From assembly GCA_046565505.1 (NCBI GenBank), contig JBKHYJ010000131.1, forward strand, positions 1 to 64,000: a stretch of DNA of 64,000 nucleotides, written 5' to 3'. Below are positions 26,001-34,254 of this stretch, piece after piece. A model generated the notes under the pieces. That model was not told the DNA's origin. It saw only the letters and a program-made list of their open reading frames with translations, and ran no database searches. Position numbers and translations under genes: made by a program. This DNA comes from JBKHYJ01 sp046565505. Its GTDB lineage: Bacteria > Acidobacteriota > Blastocatellia > UBA7656. Numbering within the stretch: position 1 is the first letter of the stretch; every line of letters begins with the position of its first letter.

Positions 26001-27794
26001 CACTACGAAGTTTCCCGCCACGTCGGCCTCGGTGGGGAAGCTTTCAAAAGGCAGGAACTCGCCCCAGGAGCCGTCCGGGCGGCGTGGGTAAATGCCGCTG
26101 GCAGCCGCGGCGCGCACTTCCAGGTCAAGCAACCCGTTCCCGGCCGTGTCGCTCAAGAAAGTCTTGCTGCCGTCGTTCAGGCGATTAATCGGGAAGGATG
26201 AAAGAGGCTGCGGCCCGCTGAATGCCCCATCGCCCCGCGGCTTCCAGTACATCAGGCTGCTGTCATTGGCGCAGAGCACGCCGGGCAGCCCGCCGCCGTC
26301 AAGGTCCACCATCAGGTAGCCGCCTTGATTCGTGAACCCCGGGAGCGTGCCGCCTTCAACAACTATCGGTTTGAACTTCGGCGCTAAATCGGGCCGGAAC
26401 ACATCGAGCCGAGTATTGCTCCCGCCGCCTGGAGGAACGCTTTCCTGCCCGCCTTCTACTCTGTAGCCCCTTTTAATCACGAATCTCTTACCGCCATCAG
26501 ATACGGACCACTCGCCATGCGTGAGGACGGCTATCAGGGCCGATGCGGATAACAAAATATCATTTAACCTGAACTCAGTTCTGAGGGCCTGGGGCACCAC
26601 TCCCGGTTTCAAGTAGGTCGCGTATTCGCCCCCCATGCTGAAAAGGAAAGTCGGGTCCGAACGCGAGTAGCTCAATTCCACGGGCGGGCTGTTGAGGGCT
26701 TCCGTCCGGTCATCGTCGTTTTGATAGAACCCGACCTCTCCTATACCTGTCAGAAAGCTCATGCCTGGAGTTTGGTCGTAGAAGAAACGAATAGCCTGAA
26801 TCAGCCGGGGCTCGCCCTGGTTCAACTGGGGGAAGCGGTGGAAGACCAGCATGGCATGGCAGAGTCGATGTGTGCGGACCTCGAAGCCCGGGCGGTAGGT
26901 CGAAAAAGAGTCGGCACGTACTGGCCACGAGGCGGCAGGCGCATAGTGAGTCATTCCCGGCTTTGAGAAATCACGCTCGCCGTAATCGAAAACAAGCTCG
27001 AAGTGCCATGATGTCTCCCGCGTATTATGATCCGTGTAAGCTCCGTAGAGCACTTTGTGCAAGTATTTTTGCGCGTGTTGGTCGCGCCCGACTTCCGATA
27101 TTGAATCGGGCACGTTCTCACCGTTCTCCGATTTGTACAGGTAAGTGATCAGATTCCCTTTGGCGTCGGCGGACGATTGTAAGAGCCAGGAAAGCACCCG
27201 TTGTGGATTCCGGGCGTCAACGACGCGCGCATTTTTATCCCTTCCAAAAATATGCACCACATTATGCTGATCCGTGACCTGCCAGTGAACGTCCCCATCA
27301 TCCAGCCGGACCCACTGCTCGACTCGGGCAAAAGCATCTTCGACCCGCAGCCGGTACTCCGTAACTTGCCAGTCAGAATCGCCCGTTAATGTGCGGCGGA
27401 CGACTTCCCATCCATGCTCTGACCGTCTCAGCTTTCGGACTAACTCCGACGAGCCGGACAACACGAAGGTGTCATCATCCGTATAGGTCGGTATGCGTTT
27501 TTGTGTGTCCCTGGCAATCTGCTGAACTGACAGGCGAAAGCCGACGCCGAAGGGGCCGTTGCCCGAAGCGGAATCATATTCCAATTGTAGCTGTGGCTCG
27601 ACCCCCCGGCATGGCGAAGCCGGCAGGGGGATAACAAAGTTGCCGGCCCCGGTGAAGGCGTCAGGTCTAAACGAGTTGTTAATGCTGGTCAGGGCGCCGC
27701 CGCCTTTCGGGAGCTGCGGCTGAGAAATTTTCGGCAGTGAAATCGTCCGGGTTTTACGGGTATCCACTCCAGAGGCAGATCGCGATGTCTGCAT
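20007..27794 (-). CDS. Tc toxin TcB-TcC fusion with variable C-terminal payload
   Basis: 2595 residues. The N-terminus is an SpvB-type domain (NSFRPDAFTGAGNFVIPLP, EYDSASGNGPFGVGF). FG-GAP-like propeller repeats and TcdB middle regions follow (to about residue 1100), then a long YD/RHS-repeat shell. The RHS-associated core near 2190-2300 shows DDHLGSVSLELD, YSGKERDHTTGLYYYGARYY and LSPDPAWTVDGLNLY. The two aspartates in the last motif match the self-cleaving aspartyl protease of TcC proteins. About 295 residues after HVDTHGLG form the payload, basic at its start and of no family I can name. TcB and TcC are separate genes in classic Photorhabdus loci; here they are one polypeptide, a shell that encloses its own toxin. 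Start ATG 27794 has GGAGGA 8 nt upstream. It probably heads an operon with TcA. Confidence 0.92.
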   Translation of the reverse strand: MQTSRSASGVDTRKTRTISLPKISQPQLPKGGGALTSINNSFRPDAFTGAGNFVIPLPASPCRGVEPQLQLEYDSASGNGPFGVGFRLSVQQIARDTQKRIPTYTDDDTFVLSGSSELVRKLRRSEHGWEVVRRTLTGDSDWQVTEYRLRVEDAFARVEQWVRLDDGDVHWQVTDQHNVVHIFGRDKNARVVDARNPQRVLSWLLQSSADAKGNLITYLYKSENGENVPDSISEVGRDQHAQKYLHKVLYGAYTDHNTRETSWHFELVFDYGERDFSKPGMTHYAPAASWPVRADSFSTYRPGFEVRTHRLCHAMLVFHRFPQLNQGEPRLIQAIRFFYDQTPGMSFLTGIGEVGFYQNDDDRTEALNSPPVELSYSRSDPTFLFSMGGEYATYLKPGVVPQALRTEFRLNDILLSASALIAVLTHGEWSVSDGGKRFVIKRGYRVEGGQESVPPGGGSNTRLDVFRPDLAPKFKPIVVEGGTLPGFTNQGGYLMVDLDGGGLPGVLCANDSSLMYWKPRGDGAFSGPQPLSSFPINRLNDGSKTFLSDTAGNGLLDLEVRAAAASGIYPRRPDGSWGEFLPFESFPTEADVAGNFVVDTTGDGRNDMLVPQGQQLRVYLSQGYHGYAPAQSRPLSPGVPLTTSVSGREVTRFADMFGDGGSHLVRIRDGSVECWPNLGYGYFGARVAMGCAPHFAEELDPSRLFLADVDGSGTSDLIYVEPDRILIYSNQSGNSFGREPLIVPLPALWNDIADLQFADLLGNGTACAVLTTLDGPRTRHMYYDFTGGVKPHLLVEADNNMGAVTRVRYAPSTRFYLEDQKAGRPWLTRLPFPVQVVEKVEAIDQIAETRQVQRFSYHDGYYDPVEREFRGFGMVEAWDTEQFDFSDPPTNAGGDSEDSGAGGRELIAAPSYTKTWYQTGAFFEGGIISRHYGAEYFHGDAGALSLADSVFGPEIKSAGAETIREACAALQGMVLRQEVYGVDIAQNPGLASCPYTVTESSFHARLLQPHGPNKYAAFYVHERESLSYDYERNPDDPRVEHDFTIEIDPWGSVKKSCKVFYPRRAYARPLSPNPADQVQPEQTRLAAIADVYDYINKTDSFYLLGVPDEQKSFELYGLTPDEGGYFTFEQITGQLIEALNNQIAYNGKPGGGPEARIFKWDKQYYVNTDESIAPLADPLPFGEVSPQALIYNSASAIFPAGMVEQVYGSRVSQNDLTAAGYVFDRESEYWWDPGIAIGYGSPDQHYLPAQTVDPFGARTTVGYDDFNLALTQLTDAMGNRTSAEPDYQTLALLPRRIIDANNNISEALFDPLGAVVADSIQGRAGGVLVGDAPLSRYQTSVAGRPVIHTPLEEILDDPASYLQNATSFFAYDPFAWRLRRQPPRSLSLQRTVHVYERQAVPSAGGDAGAVGEILQAVSYSDGFGRALQAKQKSSPGPAWAMGGDGQPVEIAADDRWLTTGRTVYNNKGEPVKQYEPYFTATFNYTPEAVLAEFGVTPIHHYDALSRLDRTDLPKGYFTKVERTAWVESYYDACDTIIESPYFANRDQLDDDEREALLKSVVFAGTPTQTVFDNLGRPFLSVSLLTRSKEAGPSPKPGRVDMRYLSTRSVLDIQGNVVASIDPRLNEINQASGAPHCNFESVYDMAGRLIFTDSVDAGERWWLRNAMNSLIFTWDGRGFCVGTEYDALQRKKQVRVKGDDGRGLSLDQTVEFINYGDESSNGAPAYPDAAENNQRGRPVEQYDEAGRLTYPVYGITGELLESTRQFRVGYKDEADWQVVNGAVEPGDHLEEKVYYTASAYDAAGRLSYETAPGGADVVSSTKLSYRYHPQGWLKRVEVTGPGEAPQPFVHDITYNACGQRTEITYGNGVVSTYQYDRKTFLLARQRSRRNNSGRGKSLLRDVNYTYDPVGNIVITRFADQGPVFHDNSKVEPRADYTYDSLYRVIEAGGREHPALSADLVDASRQHLAVARPRLNDGNKLASYTQHYIYDEANNLRSMRHVAKDSGRCFTREFQIEGPGTRPAAPPSNRMARVCSQSIACEDGEGSAPGTPVCEDAQYDANGNMENMEGNRQVYWNYRDNISHVPAVSRGGRKPNDGDYYVYDSSGQRVRKVTQRVLNARKEIIEIEEKLYFGTMEVVRRLVLEADDAREAATKLERQSLQVCGGGERFAIVHRWTLTTSASGPQQGEQQIRYQLDDHLGSVSLELDAEAGMLTYEEYFPYGGTSLMWGKNRLDSALKEYRYSGKERDHTTGLYYYGARYYAPWLCRWLSPDPAWTVDGLNLYAFVSGNPITHVDTHGLGLDRVPRKAAQKANEKNASVFKSSRPPRKMGHKGRAMKTPPPSVKRKAVKEWKAIKEATEAIGAKVELKWKGPSDEEGKTTGVRPYVTGRQLKSWTTTHKSVRDKFAASQKGEIAEPEFANWLAENSHILAGSLYGPNDILNAPPASVHQNTAWLAIESGIKKLDAKFPGRIRIKASGIVPLSGALTGTLESSRYKVYLGDKKVFDHTVSGTLEYITVDEAEALHQSVVNISDATPALPTKKGLSTSKSAPTEEQMSTGHLSSYRSPAFTGLQIIGGSKLTGTSAFKFLNKIYKSVA

Positions 27795-28290
27795 TAACTA
27801 TTATCCTCCGGCACTCGGATCAAGCTCGGTATGAATCATGAATTTTCTAGCAAGGCGTTGTGTGTCGCTGCCATCCCCTTTTTACATCTGCGTAGAATAG
27901 AGCTTCACCCCGGCTCTGTCAAAGGTCGCGCCGCGAATCGTGTTAGAGAATAGACGGTCGCCCGGTGGCGGCGGGGCCTCGCCTGCCGGGGCCGCCCGCG
28001 CAAGCTCCCGCGTCATGGCTACCTCAACACGCGACCCTGGCATGTCGAGATGATGATTGACCCGGTTATAAGAGGGGAGTTCGGATAAGCGGCCCCTTAC
28101 ATATGCCCTCTTTAAGATCGGGCATGAAGCGACGGCCGGATACTGTAGACTAGACTTTGTAAGCGGCGGTAAAGGTCATGCCTGCCGCGGGCAATCGCGC
28201 CCTGCCATCATTCGTACAGGCTCATCCACGCCGGAGCGAAGGCCCGAGAGCAGGGCTAAAACCTCGCCCCGTCGGCGGTCTCATTTCTCG
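27795..28290. other. Upstream region of the Tc toxin operon
   Basis: About 500 bp between the 3' end of purL and the start of the TcB-TcC gene; both genes are read leftward. It must hold the toxin promoter, but no -35/-10 pair of quality was found. No coding frame, RNA gene or clear purL terminator was recognised. The ribosome-binding site GGAGGA just before 27794 is the only evident signal. Confidence 0.5.
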
Positions 28291-30588
28291 CTAGCTCGTC
28301 AGGCCGCCTTCGGCCGCGAGCAGGGAAGGAACCTCAAGCATCTTCGGAAGGACCCCGCGCCAGGCCGCTTCCACTTCGGCCACGCCGCGGTTCACAACTT
28401 GCCGGCCGTTGACATTGATAATTAAACGCTCGCCCCCGGTATGTCCGATAGGCGCGGCCGCGACCCCAAGGTCCCGCGCGACCTTCAGGACTTGATCAAC
28501 GTTTGCCCCGAGGACAGAGATGACGATTCGGGATGGCGTCTCGGCGAACATCAGCGCGGCGTCTGACAACTCGCCTTCTAGGCTCACTTCACACCCGACG
28601 GCCTCCCGCCTGTAGCTGGAAAAAGTGCACTCGGCGATGGCGACCGCCAGCCCGCCATCCGAGGCATCATGCGCCGACTCAACGAGCCCCGACTGGATCA
28701 TCATTAAGCAAGCCTCTTGCACCTTGCGTTCGGTCTCCAGGTCGAGCCGGGGCACGCGGCCCCGGACCTCGCCCGTCGTCAACAGGGCGTACTCGCTCGC
28801 GCCCAGGTCGTCGGCCGTGGCGCCCAGCAGTATGACCGCGCGGCCTTCCTGCCTGAACCACTGAGTAGTGACATGGCGCGGGTCTTCGATAATCCCCACC
28901 ATCCCTATCACAGGCGACGGGTAGATGCCGCGCCCATCGGTCTCGTTATAGAAGCTGACGTTGCCGCCCGTGACCGGCGTTTGAAATGCGGCGCAGGCCT
29001 CGCTCATCCCGTCGATGACTTCGCTGAACTGCCACATCACCTCCGGCCGCTCGGGGGAGGCGAAGTTAAGACAGTTCGTCAAAGCGACCGGCCGCGCTCC
29101 CGACGCCGTGAGATTACGGCACGCCTCGGCGACCACGAGCCGCGCGCCCTGCCGCGGGTCGACCTGGCAATAGCGGGCGTTAGAATCAAGCGTCATCGCC
29201 AGCGACCGCCGCTTCTCCTTTATCCTTATCACCGCGGCGTCCGAGCCCGGGTATACGACCGTGTTCGTCCGCACCATGTGGTCGTACTGGCGGTAGACCC
29301 ATTCTTTCGACGCGACCGTCGGCGAGGTGATGACCCGCATGAAAGTAGAGTCTAATTCCTCCGAAGAAGACTCTACCTGGGTCACCTCCGAGGCCGGGGC
29401 TACCGGGTCGGGCTTTTTTATGGGCCTGTTGTAGAGGGGGGCCTCATCCGTCAGGGCGGTATTCGGGATGTCCGCGACCACCCCGCCGCCCGCCTTCACG
29501 CGGAGCCGCCTGTCATCCGTCACATGGCCTATCACGACCGCGTCAAGCTCCCACTTCTTGAAAATATCCACGACTTCGCGTTCGCGCCCGGCCTCCGCCA
29601 CGATCAGCATTCGCTCCTGCGACTCCGACAGCATTATTTCGTAAGCGCTCATCCCCGTTTCGCGCTGAGGCACGAGGTCGGTGTCTATCTCGATGCCGTT
29701 GCCCGCGCGCGCGCCCATCTCGGACGAAGAGCTCGTCAGACCGGCCGCGCCCATGTCTTGAATGCCGACTATCGCGCCCGCTCGCATCGCTTCGAGGCAG
29801 GCTTCGAGCAACAGCTTTTCGAGAAATGGGTCGCCCACCTGAACCGTGGGCCTCTTCGATTGGGCCTCCTCGCCGAACTCTTCCGACGCCATCGTCGCGC
29901 CATGTATCCCGTCGCGGCCCGTCTTTGACCCGACGTATATCACGGGGTTCCCCACGCCCGACGCGCGGCCGTAAAAGATTTGATCTTTGCGCACGATGCC
30001 GAGCGTGAATGCGTTGACGAGGGGGTTGCGCGAGTAGCAGTCGGCGAAGCGCACCTCGCCGCCGACAGTGGGCACGCCGAAGGCGTTGCCGTAATCGCCC
30101 ACGCCCTTGACGACGCCCGCCATAATCGAGCGGTTGCGCGAGACCGTTTCGCGCGCCTCGGGCGGGGCGCCCGGGGGGGCCGAAAGCGGCCCGAAGTGAA
30201 GCGAGTTCATCGCCGCGAGGGGGCGCGCCCCCATCGTGAACACGTCGCGCAGTATGCCGCCCACGCCGGTGGCCGCGCCCTGATACGGCTCTATGAATGA
30301 CGGGTGATTGTGCGACTCTATCTTGAAAGCGGCCGCCAGCCCGCCGCCGATATCGACCACCCCGGCATTCTCCCCCGGGCCCTGGAGCACGTTCGCGCCC
30401 CCGGTCGGGAGCCGCCGCAGGTGAACGCGGGAAGATTTGTAAGAGCAGTGCTCGCTCCACATCACGGAAAATATCCCCAGCTCCGTGAACGTCGGCTCGC
30501 GGCCGAGCAGCCCGGTTATTCGTTTATACTCTTCGTCCGTGAGTCCGTGGCTTCGGATTAGTTCGGCAGTTATGACGGGTTCGCTCAT
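28291..30588 (-). CDS. purL: Phosphoribosylformylglycinamidine synthase subunit PurL
   Basis: 765 residues, the length of the small-type PurL used together with PurQ and PurS. It catalyses the ATP- and glutamine-dependent conversion of FGAR to FGAM in purine synthesis, using ammonia from PurQ. Seen in sequence: the N-terminal FTELGIFSVMWSEHCSYKSS, the Mg/ATP-binding DIGGGLAAAFKIESHNHPS, GVGGILRDVFTMGARP, and the second-half GGNVSFYNET and SDGGLAVAIAECTF motifs. It is the last gene of a purB-purS-purQ-purL run on the minus strand, with 163 bp between it and purQ. Confidence 0.97.
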   Translation of the reverse strand: MSEPVITAELIRSHGLTDEEYKRITGLLGREPTFTELGIFSVMWSEHCSYKSSRVHLRRLPTGGANVLQGPGENAGVVDIGGGLAAAFKIESHNHPSFIEPYQGAATGVGGILRDVFTMGARPLAAMNSLHFGPLSAPPGAPPEARETVSRNRSIMAGVVKGVGDYGNAFGVPTVGGEVRFADCYSRNPLVNAFTLGIVRKDQIFYGRASGVGNPVIYVGSKTGRDGIHGATMASEEFGEEAQSKRPTVQVGDPFLEKLLLEACLEAMRAGAIVGIQDMGAAGLTSSSSEMGARAGNGIEIDTDLVPQRETGMSAYEIMLSESQERMLIVAEAGREREVVDIFKKWELDAVVIGHVTDDRRLRVKAGGGVVADIPNTALTDEAPLYNRPIKKPDPVAPASEVTQVESSSEELDSTFMRVITSPTVASKEWVYRQYDHMVRTNTVVYPGSDAAVIRIKEKRRSLAMTLDSNARYCQVDPRQGARLVVAEACRNLTASGARPVALTNCLNFASPERPEVMWQFSEVIDGMSEACAAFQTPVTGGNVSFYNETDGRGIYPSPVIGMVGIIEDPRHVTTQWFRQEGRAVILLGATADDLGASEYALLTTGEVRGRVPRLDLETERKVQEACLMMIQSGLVESAHDASDGGLAVAIAECTFSSYRREAVGCEVSLEGELSDAALMFAETPSRIVISVLGANVDQVLKVARDLGVAAAPIGHTGGERLIINVNGRQVVNRGVAEVEAAWRGVLPKMLEVPSLLAAEGGLTS

Positions 30589-30751
30589 ATCGGGGCGCCT
30601 TATACAGTTGAAGCGGGCAGAAAAGGTTGACCGATATGCTAACCCGGCCGGCGAGCGTTTATCAAGGCGGAAGCTGGCGCGAACGCGCGGAGGACGCGAA
30701 GAGGATCAACTCACTCCGCCTTCGCGGGCCGGCATGTTCGCGGCGAATCTT

Positions 30752-31459
30752 TCAGGAGGCTTTCGCGAGCTCGGCGAGCGTGTCCGCGAGCGAATAGAAT
30801 ATGATCCTGCCGTCGTTGCTGCCCAGCAGGTGCTCGCTGGCGCGCTCGGGGTGGGGCATCAGCCCGAGCACGTTGCGCTCCCGGTTGCATATGCCCGCGA
30901 TGTTATCGACGGAGCCGTTAGGGTTCGTGTCCGCGGTCACGTTGCCGTTTTCGTCCGAATAACGAAACAGTATACGGTTCTCTCGCCGCAGCTCGGCGAG
31001 CGTGTCCGCGTCGCAGAAGTAATTCCCGTCGCCATGCGCTATCGGGACCGAAAGGACCTGCCCCCGCTGGCAGCGATTCGTGAACGGGGTGTCGGTGGCC
31101 TCGACGCTGACGTTGACGTGCCCGCAGATGAATTTGAGATTGCCGTTCCGCATCAGCGCGCCGGGCAGCAGCCCCGCCTCGCACAGTATCTGGAACCCGT
31201 TGCATATGCCTAAGACGAGCCCGCCGCGCGAGGCGAACTCTTTGACCGCGCCCATCACAGGGCTGAAGCGGGCTATCGCCCCTGTCCTCAAGTAGTCGCC
31301 GTAAGAGAATCCGCCGGGCAGTATCACGGCGTCGCAGTCGGCGACTGAGTTCTGCCGGTGCCAGATGAAATCGACCGGCTGGCCGATCACCTTGCTGATT
31401 ACATGGTAAGTGTCGTGGTCGCAGTTGGAACCCGGAAAGACTACAACTCCGAATTTCAT
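30752..31459 (-). CDS. purQ: Phosphoribosylformylglycinamidine synthase subunit PurQ
   Basis: 235 residues, a class I glutamine amidotransferase that supplies ammonia to PurL. The start MKFGVVVFPGSNCDHD is canonical. The oxyanion region ILPGGFSYGDYLR and the nucleophile motif GLVLGICNGFQILCE (Cys) are present. The closing GLMPHPERA supplies the catalytic His and Glu. It lies between purS (71 bp upstream) and purL, consistent with one transcription unit and a PurLQS complex. Confidence 0.97.
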   Translation of the reverse strand: MKFGVVVFPGSNCDHDTYHVISKVIGQPVDFIWHRQNSVADCDAVILPGGFSYGDYLRTGAIARFSPVMGAVKEFASRGGLVLGICNGFQILCEAGLLPGALMRNGNLKFICGHVNVSVEATDTPFTNRCQRGQVLSVPIAHGDGNYFCDADTLAELRRENRILFRYSDENGNVTADTNPNGSVDNIAGICNRERNVLGLMPHPERASEHLLGSNDGRIIFYSLADTLAELAKAS

Positions 31460-31530
31460 GGCCTTATCCGATCCTTTCGTGACGTGGCTTTGGGCTTGCC
31501 GTTCGGGGGCTTCCGGTAAGCAACATTATC

Positions 31531-31788
31531 TCACGAATCGGCATCGGAATCTAGCTCGACTCTATAGTCTTCGATCACGGGGTTGGCGAGCACGTCTTTA
31601 GCCATGCGCTCGGCCGCGGCGCGCGCGTCGTCGGCCGGCAGGCCCGGGTCGAGCGTGACCTCGAAATACTTCCCCTGCCGGACGTCTTTGATCCCGCGGT
31701 AGCCTATGGTCTCGACCGCGTGGTGAATCGCCTTGCCCTGGGGGTCAAGGACGGACGGCTTTAACGTTACGTAGATTCTGGCCTTCAT
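31531..31788 (-). CDS. purS: Phosphoribosylformylglycinamidine synthase subunit PurS
   Basis: 85 residues, the small dimeric subunit that bridges PurQ and PurL and helps pass ammonia. The typical pattern is clear: KARIYVTLKPSVLDPQGKAI, then GYRGIKDVRQGKYFEV, then a C-terminal helix with MAKDVLANPVIEDYRVEL. The length matches the family. It lies between purB (116 bp upstream) and purQ on the same strand. Confidence 0.96.
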   Translation of the reverse strand: MKARIYVTLKPSVLDPQGKAIHHAVETIGYRGIKDVRQGKYFEVTLDPGLPADDARAAAERMAKDVLANPVIEDYRVELDSDADS

Positions 31789-31904
31789 AATTCATGGGTC
31801 GGGGGCCTGCCGCCGGGCGCAGAATGACTGCCGGCTTGAAACAGGCCGCGGGAGCCATTTCCAGCCGCTTTTTACCGCGGCCCCGGGCCGCGGACCCCCG
31901 AGCC

Positions 31905-33200
31905 TTAACCTCCGAATACTCTCTCGAAAATCCTGTCGACGTTGCGGAGCTGGGCGTCCACGTCGAACAGTGCCTGTATCTCTTCGGGCGATAGCCTTTC
32001 TGTTATTCGGCCCTCTTTCATCACGAGCTCGCGGAAGCTCGCGCCCTCGTCCCAGACGCGCATCGCGAGCGGCTGCACGACGGAGTAAGCCTCTTCGCGC
32101 GTGACCCCCCTGCGCGTAAGTTCGAGCAACAACTGGCCGCTCGCCGTCGCCCCCCCGAGCGCGTCAAGGTTCTCCCGCATGCGGCGCGGGTAAACCGCGA
32201 GCCCGTCTATCAGCCATTCCGTCTTTCTCACCATGTAATCCGTGAGGATGGAGGAATCCGGCAGTATCACCCGCTCGACAGACGAGTGCGATATGTCGCG
32301 CTCGTGCCAGAGCGCTATGTTCTCGAACGCCGCCTGCGCGTTCGACCTGACGATGCGCGCGAGCCCGCAGATCTGCTCCGACGTGACGGGGTTGCGCTTG
32401 TGCGGCATGGCCGACGAGCCCTTCTGCCCCGCGGAAAAAGGCTCCTCGGCCTCCCGCACTTCCGTGCGCTGGAGGTGGCGCACCTCTAGCGCTATCTTCT
32501 CCATCGAAGACGCCACGATCGCGAGCGCGGACATGAACTCCGCGTGGCGGTCGCGCTGAATCACCTGCGTCGAGATGGGCGCCGGCTTCAGCGCCAGCTT
32601 CTCACACACGCGCTCTTCGACCTCCGGGTCGAGATGCGCGAACGTGCCGACCGCGCCCGAGACCTTGCCGTAGCTGACGACTTCGCGCGCGCGGCGCAGC
32701 CGCTCCTTGTTCCGCTCGTTGTCCGCGTAATAGAGCGCCAGCACGAGCCCGAACGTCGTGGGCTCCGCATGCACGCCATGCGTGCGGCCGATCATCACCG
32801 TGCGCCTGTGTTCGAGCGCGCGGCGGCGCAGGACGATTCCCAGCCGCTCCAGGTCTTCGAGTAACAGCGTCGCCGCGTCGCGCATGAGCAGAGCGTTCGC
32901 CGTGTCGACTACGTCGGACGACGTGAGTCCGTAGTGAACGAAGCGCGATTCGGGTCCGATGTTTTCGGCGAGCGCCGTCGTGAACGCAATAACGTCATGG
33001 CGGGTCGTGCGCTCGATCTCCCTGATCCGGCCCACGTCGAAGCGGGCGGTGCGGCGAATCTTATCCACGGCTTCGCGCGGGATCGTACCCATGTCGGCGT
33101 GGACTTCGCAGGCGGCAATCTCCACGTCGAGCCACTTCTGAAATCTGTTCTCGTCCGTCCAGACCGCGCCCATTTCGGGCAGAGTGTAGCGTTCTATCAT
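31905..33200 (-). CDS. purB: Adenylosuccinate lyase
   Basis: 431 residues, of the fumarase/aspartase superfamily. It cleaves SAICAR to AICAR and adenylosuccinate to AMP, so it acts twice in purine synthesis. The start MIERYTLPEMGAVWTDENRFQKW is typical. The catalytic loop signature GSSAMPHKRNPV is intact, and the substrate segments GLTSSDVVDTA and GRTHGVHAEPTTFG are present. It heads the purBSQL run; a metallo-beta-lactamase-fold gene lies 155 bp upstream on the same strand. Confidence 0.97.
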   Translation of the reverse strand: MIERYTLPEMGAVWTDENRFQKWLDVEIAACEVHADMGTIPREAVDKIRRTARFDVGRIREIERTTRHDVIAFTTALAENIGPESRFVHYGLTSSDVVDTANALLMRDAATLLLEDLERLGIVLRRRALEHRRTVMIGRTHGVHAEPTTFGLVLALYYADNERNKERLRRAREVVSYGKVSGAVGTFAHLDPEVEERVCEKLALKPAPISTQVIQRDRHAEFMSALAIVASSMEKIALEVRHLQRTEVREAEEPFSAGQKGSSAMPHKRNPVTSEQICGLARIVRSNAQAAFENIALWHERDISHSSVERVILPDSSILTDYMVRKTEWLIDGLAVYPRRMRENLDALGGATASGQLLLELTRRGVTREEAYSVVQPLAMRVWDEGASFRELVMKEGRITERLSPEEIQALFDVDAQLRNVDRIFERVFGG

Positions 33201-33355
33201 TTAGCCTTCTGGTCCCGGAGAAAATAAGCAAAGCGGAGCGCCGGGAGTACCGCGGGCCGCGGGGCGCACAGGGACATGCGGCCGCTGCCGGCCCGCGACC
33301 TCTGTGGCGGCAATCACGGCGCGAGTGAAAGGGCCCGGCGCGCGGCGCATAAGAC

Positions 33356-34150
33356 TCAGAACTCGAACCATTCCGTCGCCCGGTCGTGGTGAGCGACCTT
33401 CACGCGGCTCTCCGCGTCGGGGTAGAACAAAGAGCCATGCGTTTGAAGCGCCTGTATCGCGGACAGTCGCGCGAGCTCCGGGTGATTGCACTGCCGCGAC
33501 AGGTGCGCCAGCAACAGGTATCGGGCGCGGCCGTCGAAGTCCTCTCGTATCCAGCGCGCCATCTCGTCGTTCGACAGGTGGCCCGTGCTGCTGGCGATCC
33601 GCTGCTTGAGCGGCCACGGGTACGGCCCGACTTTCAACATGTCCCTGTCGTGATTCGCCTCGATCATTATGAAATCGGACCCGCGCAGCCGCTCGGCCAC
33701 GAGCTGTGTTACGTAGCCGAGGTCCGTCACCACGGCGACCTTCACGCCCTCCGACTGGACTGTGAAAGCAAAAGTGTCTACCCCGTCGTGCGGGATGGTG
33801 AAGGGGTGAAAATCGAGCGACCCTATCTGAAACGACTGGCTGGAAGAGATCGCCTCGCCCCAGCGAATCCCATCGCCCTCGCCCGGGAAGCGGCACTCCG
33901 CCCGCGTGGCGGCGGACACGAAGACGGGCGCGCCCGCTGTCTTTGACATCACGCGAATCCCCTTGATGTGGTCGGAGTGTTCGTGCGTGACCACGATGGC
34001 CGACAGCCGCGTCGGGTCTACCCCCGCCTCGGCCATCCGCCGCGCGGTCTCTTTCGCGGAAAGCCCCACGTCCACGAGAACGCTCGTCGCGCCCGATTCT
34101 ATGTAGAGCGCGTTGCCCGAGCTTCCACTGCCTAAGGCGATCAATCGCAT
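33356..34150 (-). CDS. Metallo-beta-lactamase-fold hydrolase (YycJ/WalJ-like)
   Basis: 264 residues. The start MRLIALGSGSSGNALYIES and the metal motif THEHSDHIKGI (HxHxDH) place it in the metallo-beta-lactamase fold, closest in pattern to the YycJ/WalJ group of phosphodiesterase or nuclease-like enzymes. Further ligands are in VTDLGYVTQL (Asp) and ANHDRDML, and a C-terminal LLAHLSRQCNHPELA supplies His. In Firmicutes WalJ works near the WalRK system and in DNA metabolism. Here it lies between an M16 peptidase and purB, a neighbourhood that does not indicate a substrate. Confidence 0.85.
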   Translation of the reverse strand: MRLIALGSGSSGNALYIESGATSVLVDVGLSAKETARRMAEAGVDPTRLSAIVVTHEHSDHIKGIRVMSKTAGAPVFVSAATRAECRFPGEGDGIRWGEAISSSQSFQIGSLDFHPFTIPHDGVDTFAFTVQSEGVKVAVVTDLGYVTQLVAERLRGSDFIMIEANHDRDMLKVGPYPWPLKQRIASSTGHLSNDEMARWIREDFDGRARYLLLAHLSRQCNHPELARLSAIQALQTHGSLFYPDAESRVKVAHHDRATEWFEF

Positions 34151-34254
34151 GCGTAGGGCCGGTTAGCGAGGACTGAGGGCCGAGCCATGACTGAGGATTA
34201 AGGGGCGAGGGAATTCCTGCGCTTTTACCCGACGCCCGGCACCCGGTCTTGAGA

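Noticed and set aside
8634..27794. Contractile-injection (PVC/Afp-type) or T6SS locus as an explanation of the large genes
   Set aside because: No sheath, tube, baseplate or ClpV-like genes are present; the domains fit Tc toxin components.
28140..28290. Purine-type riboswitch or terminator near the purL end
   Set aside because: Nothing resembling a purine aptamer core, and the position is at the gene's 3' end rather than upstream of the operon.
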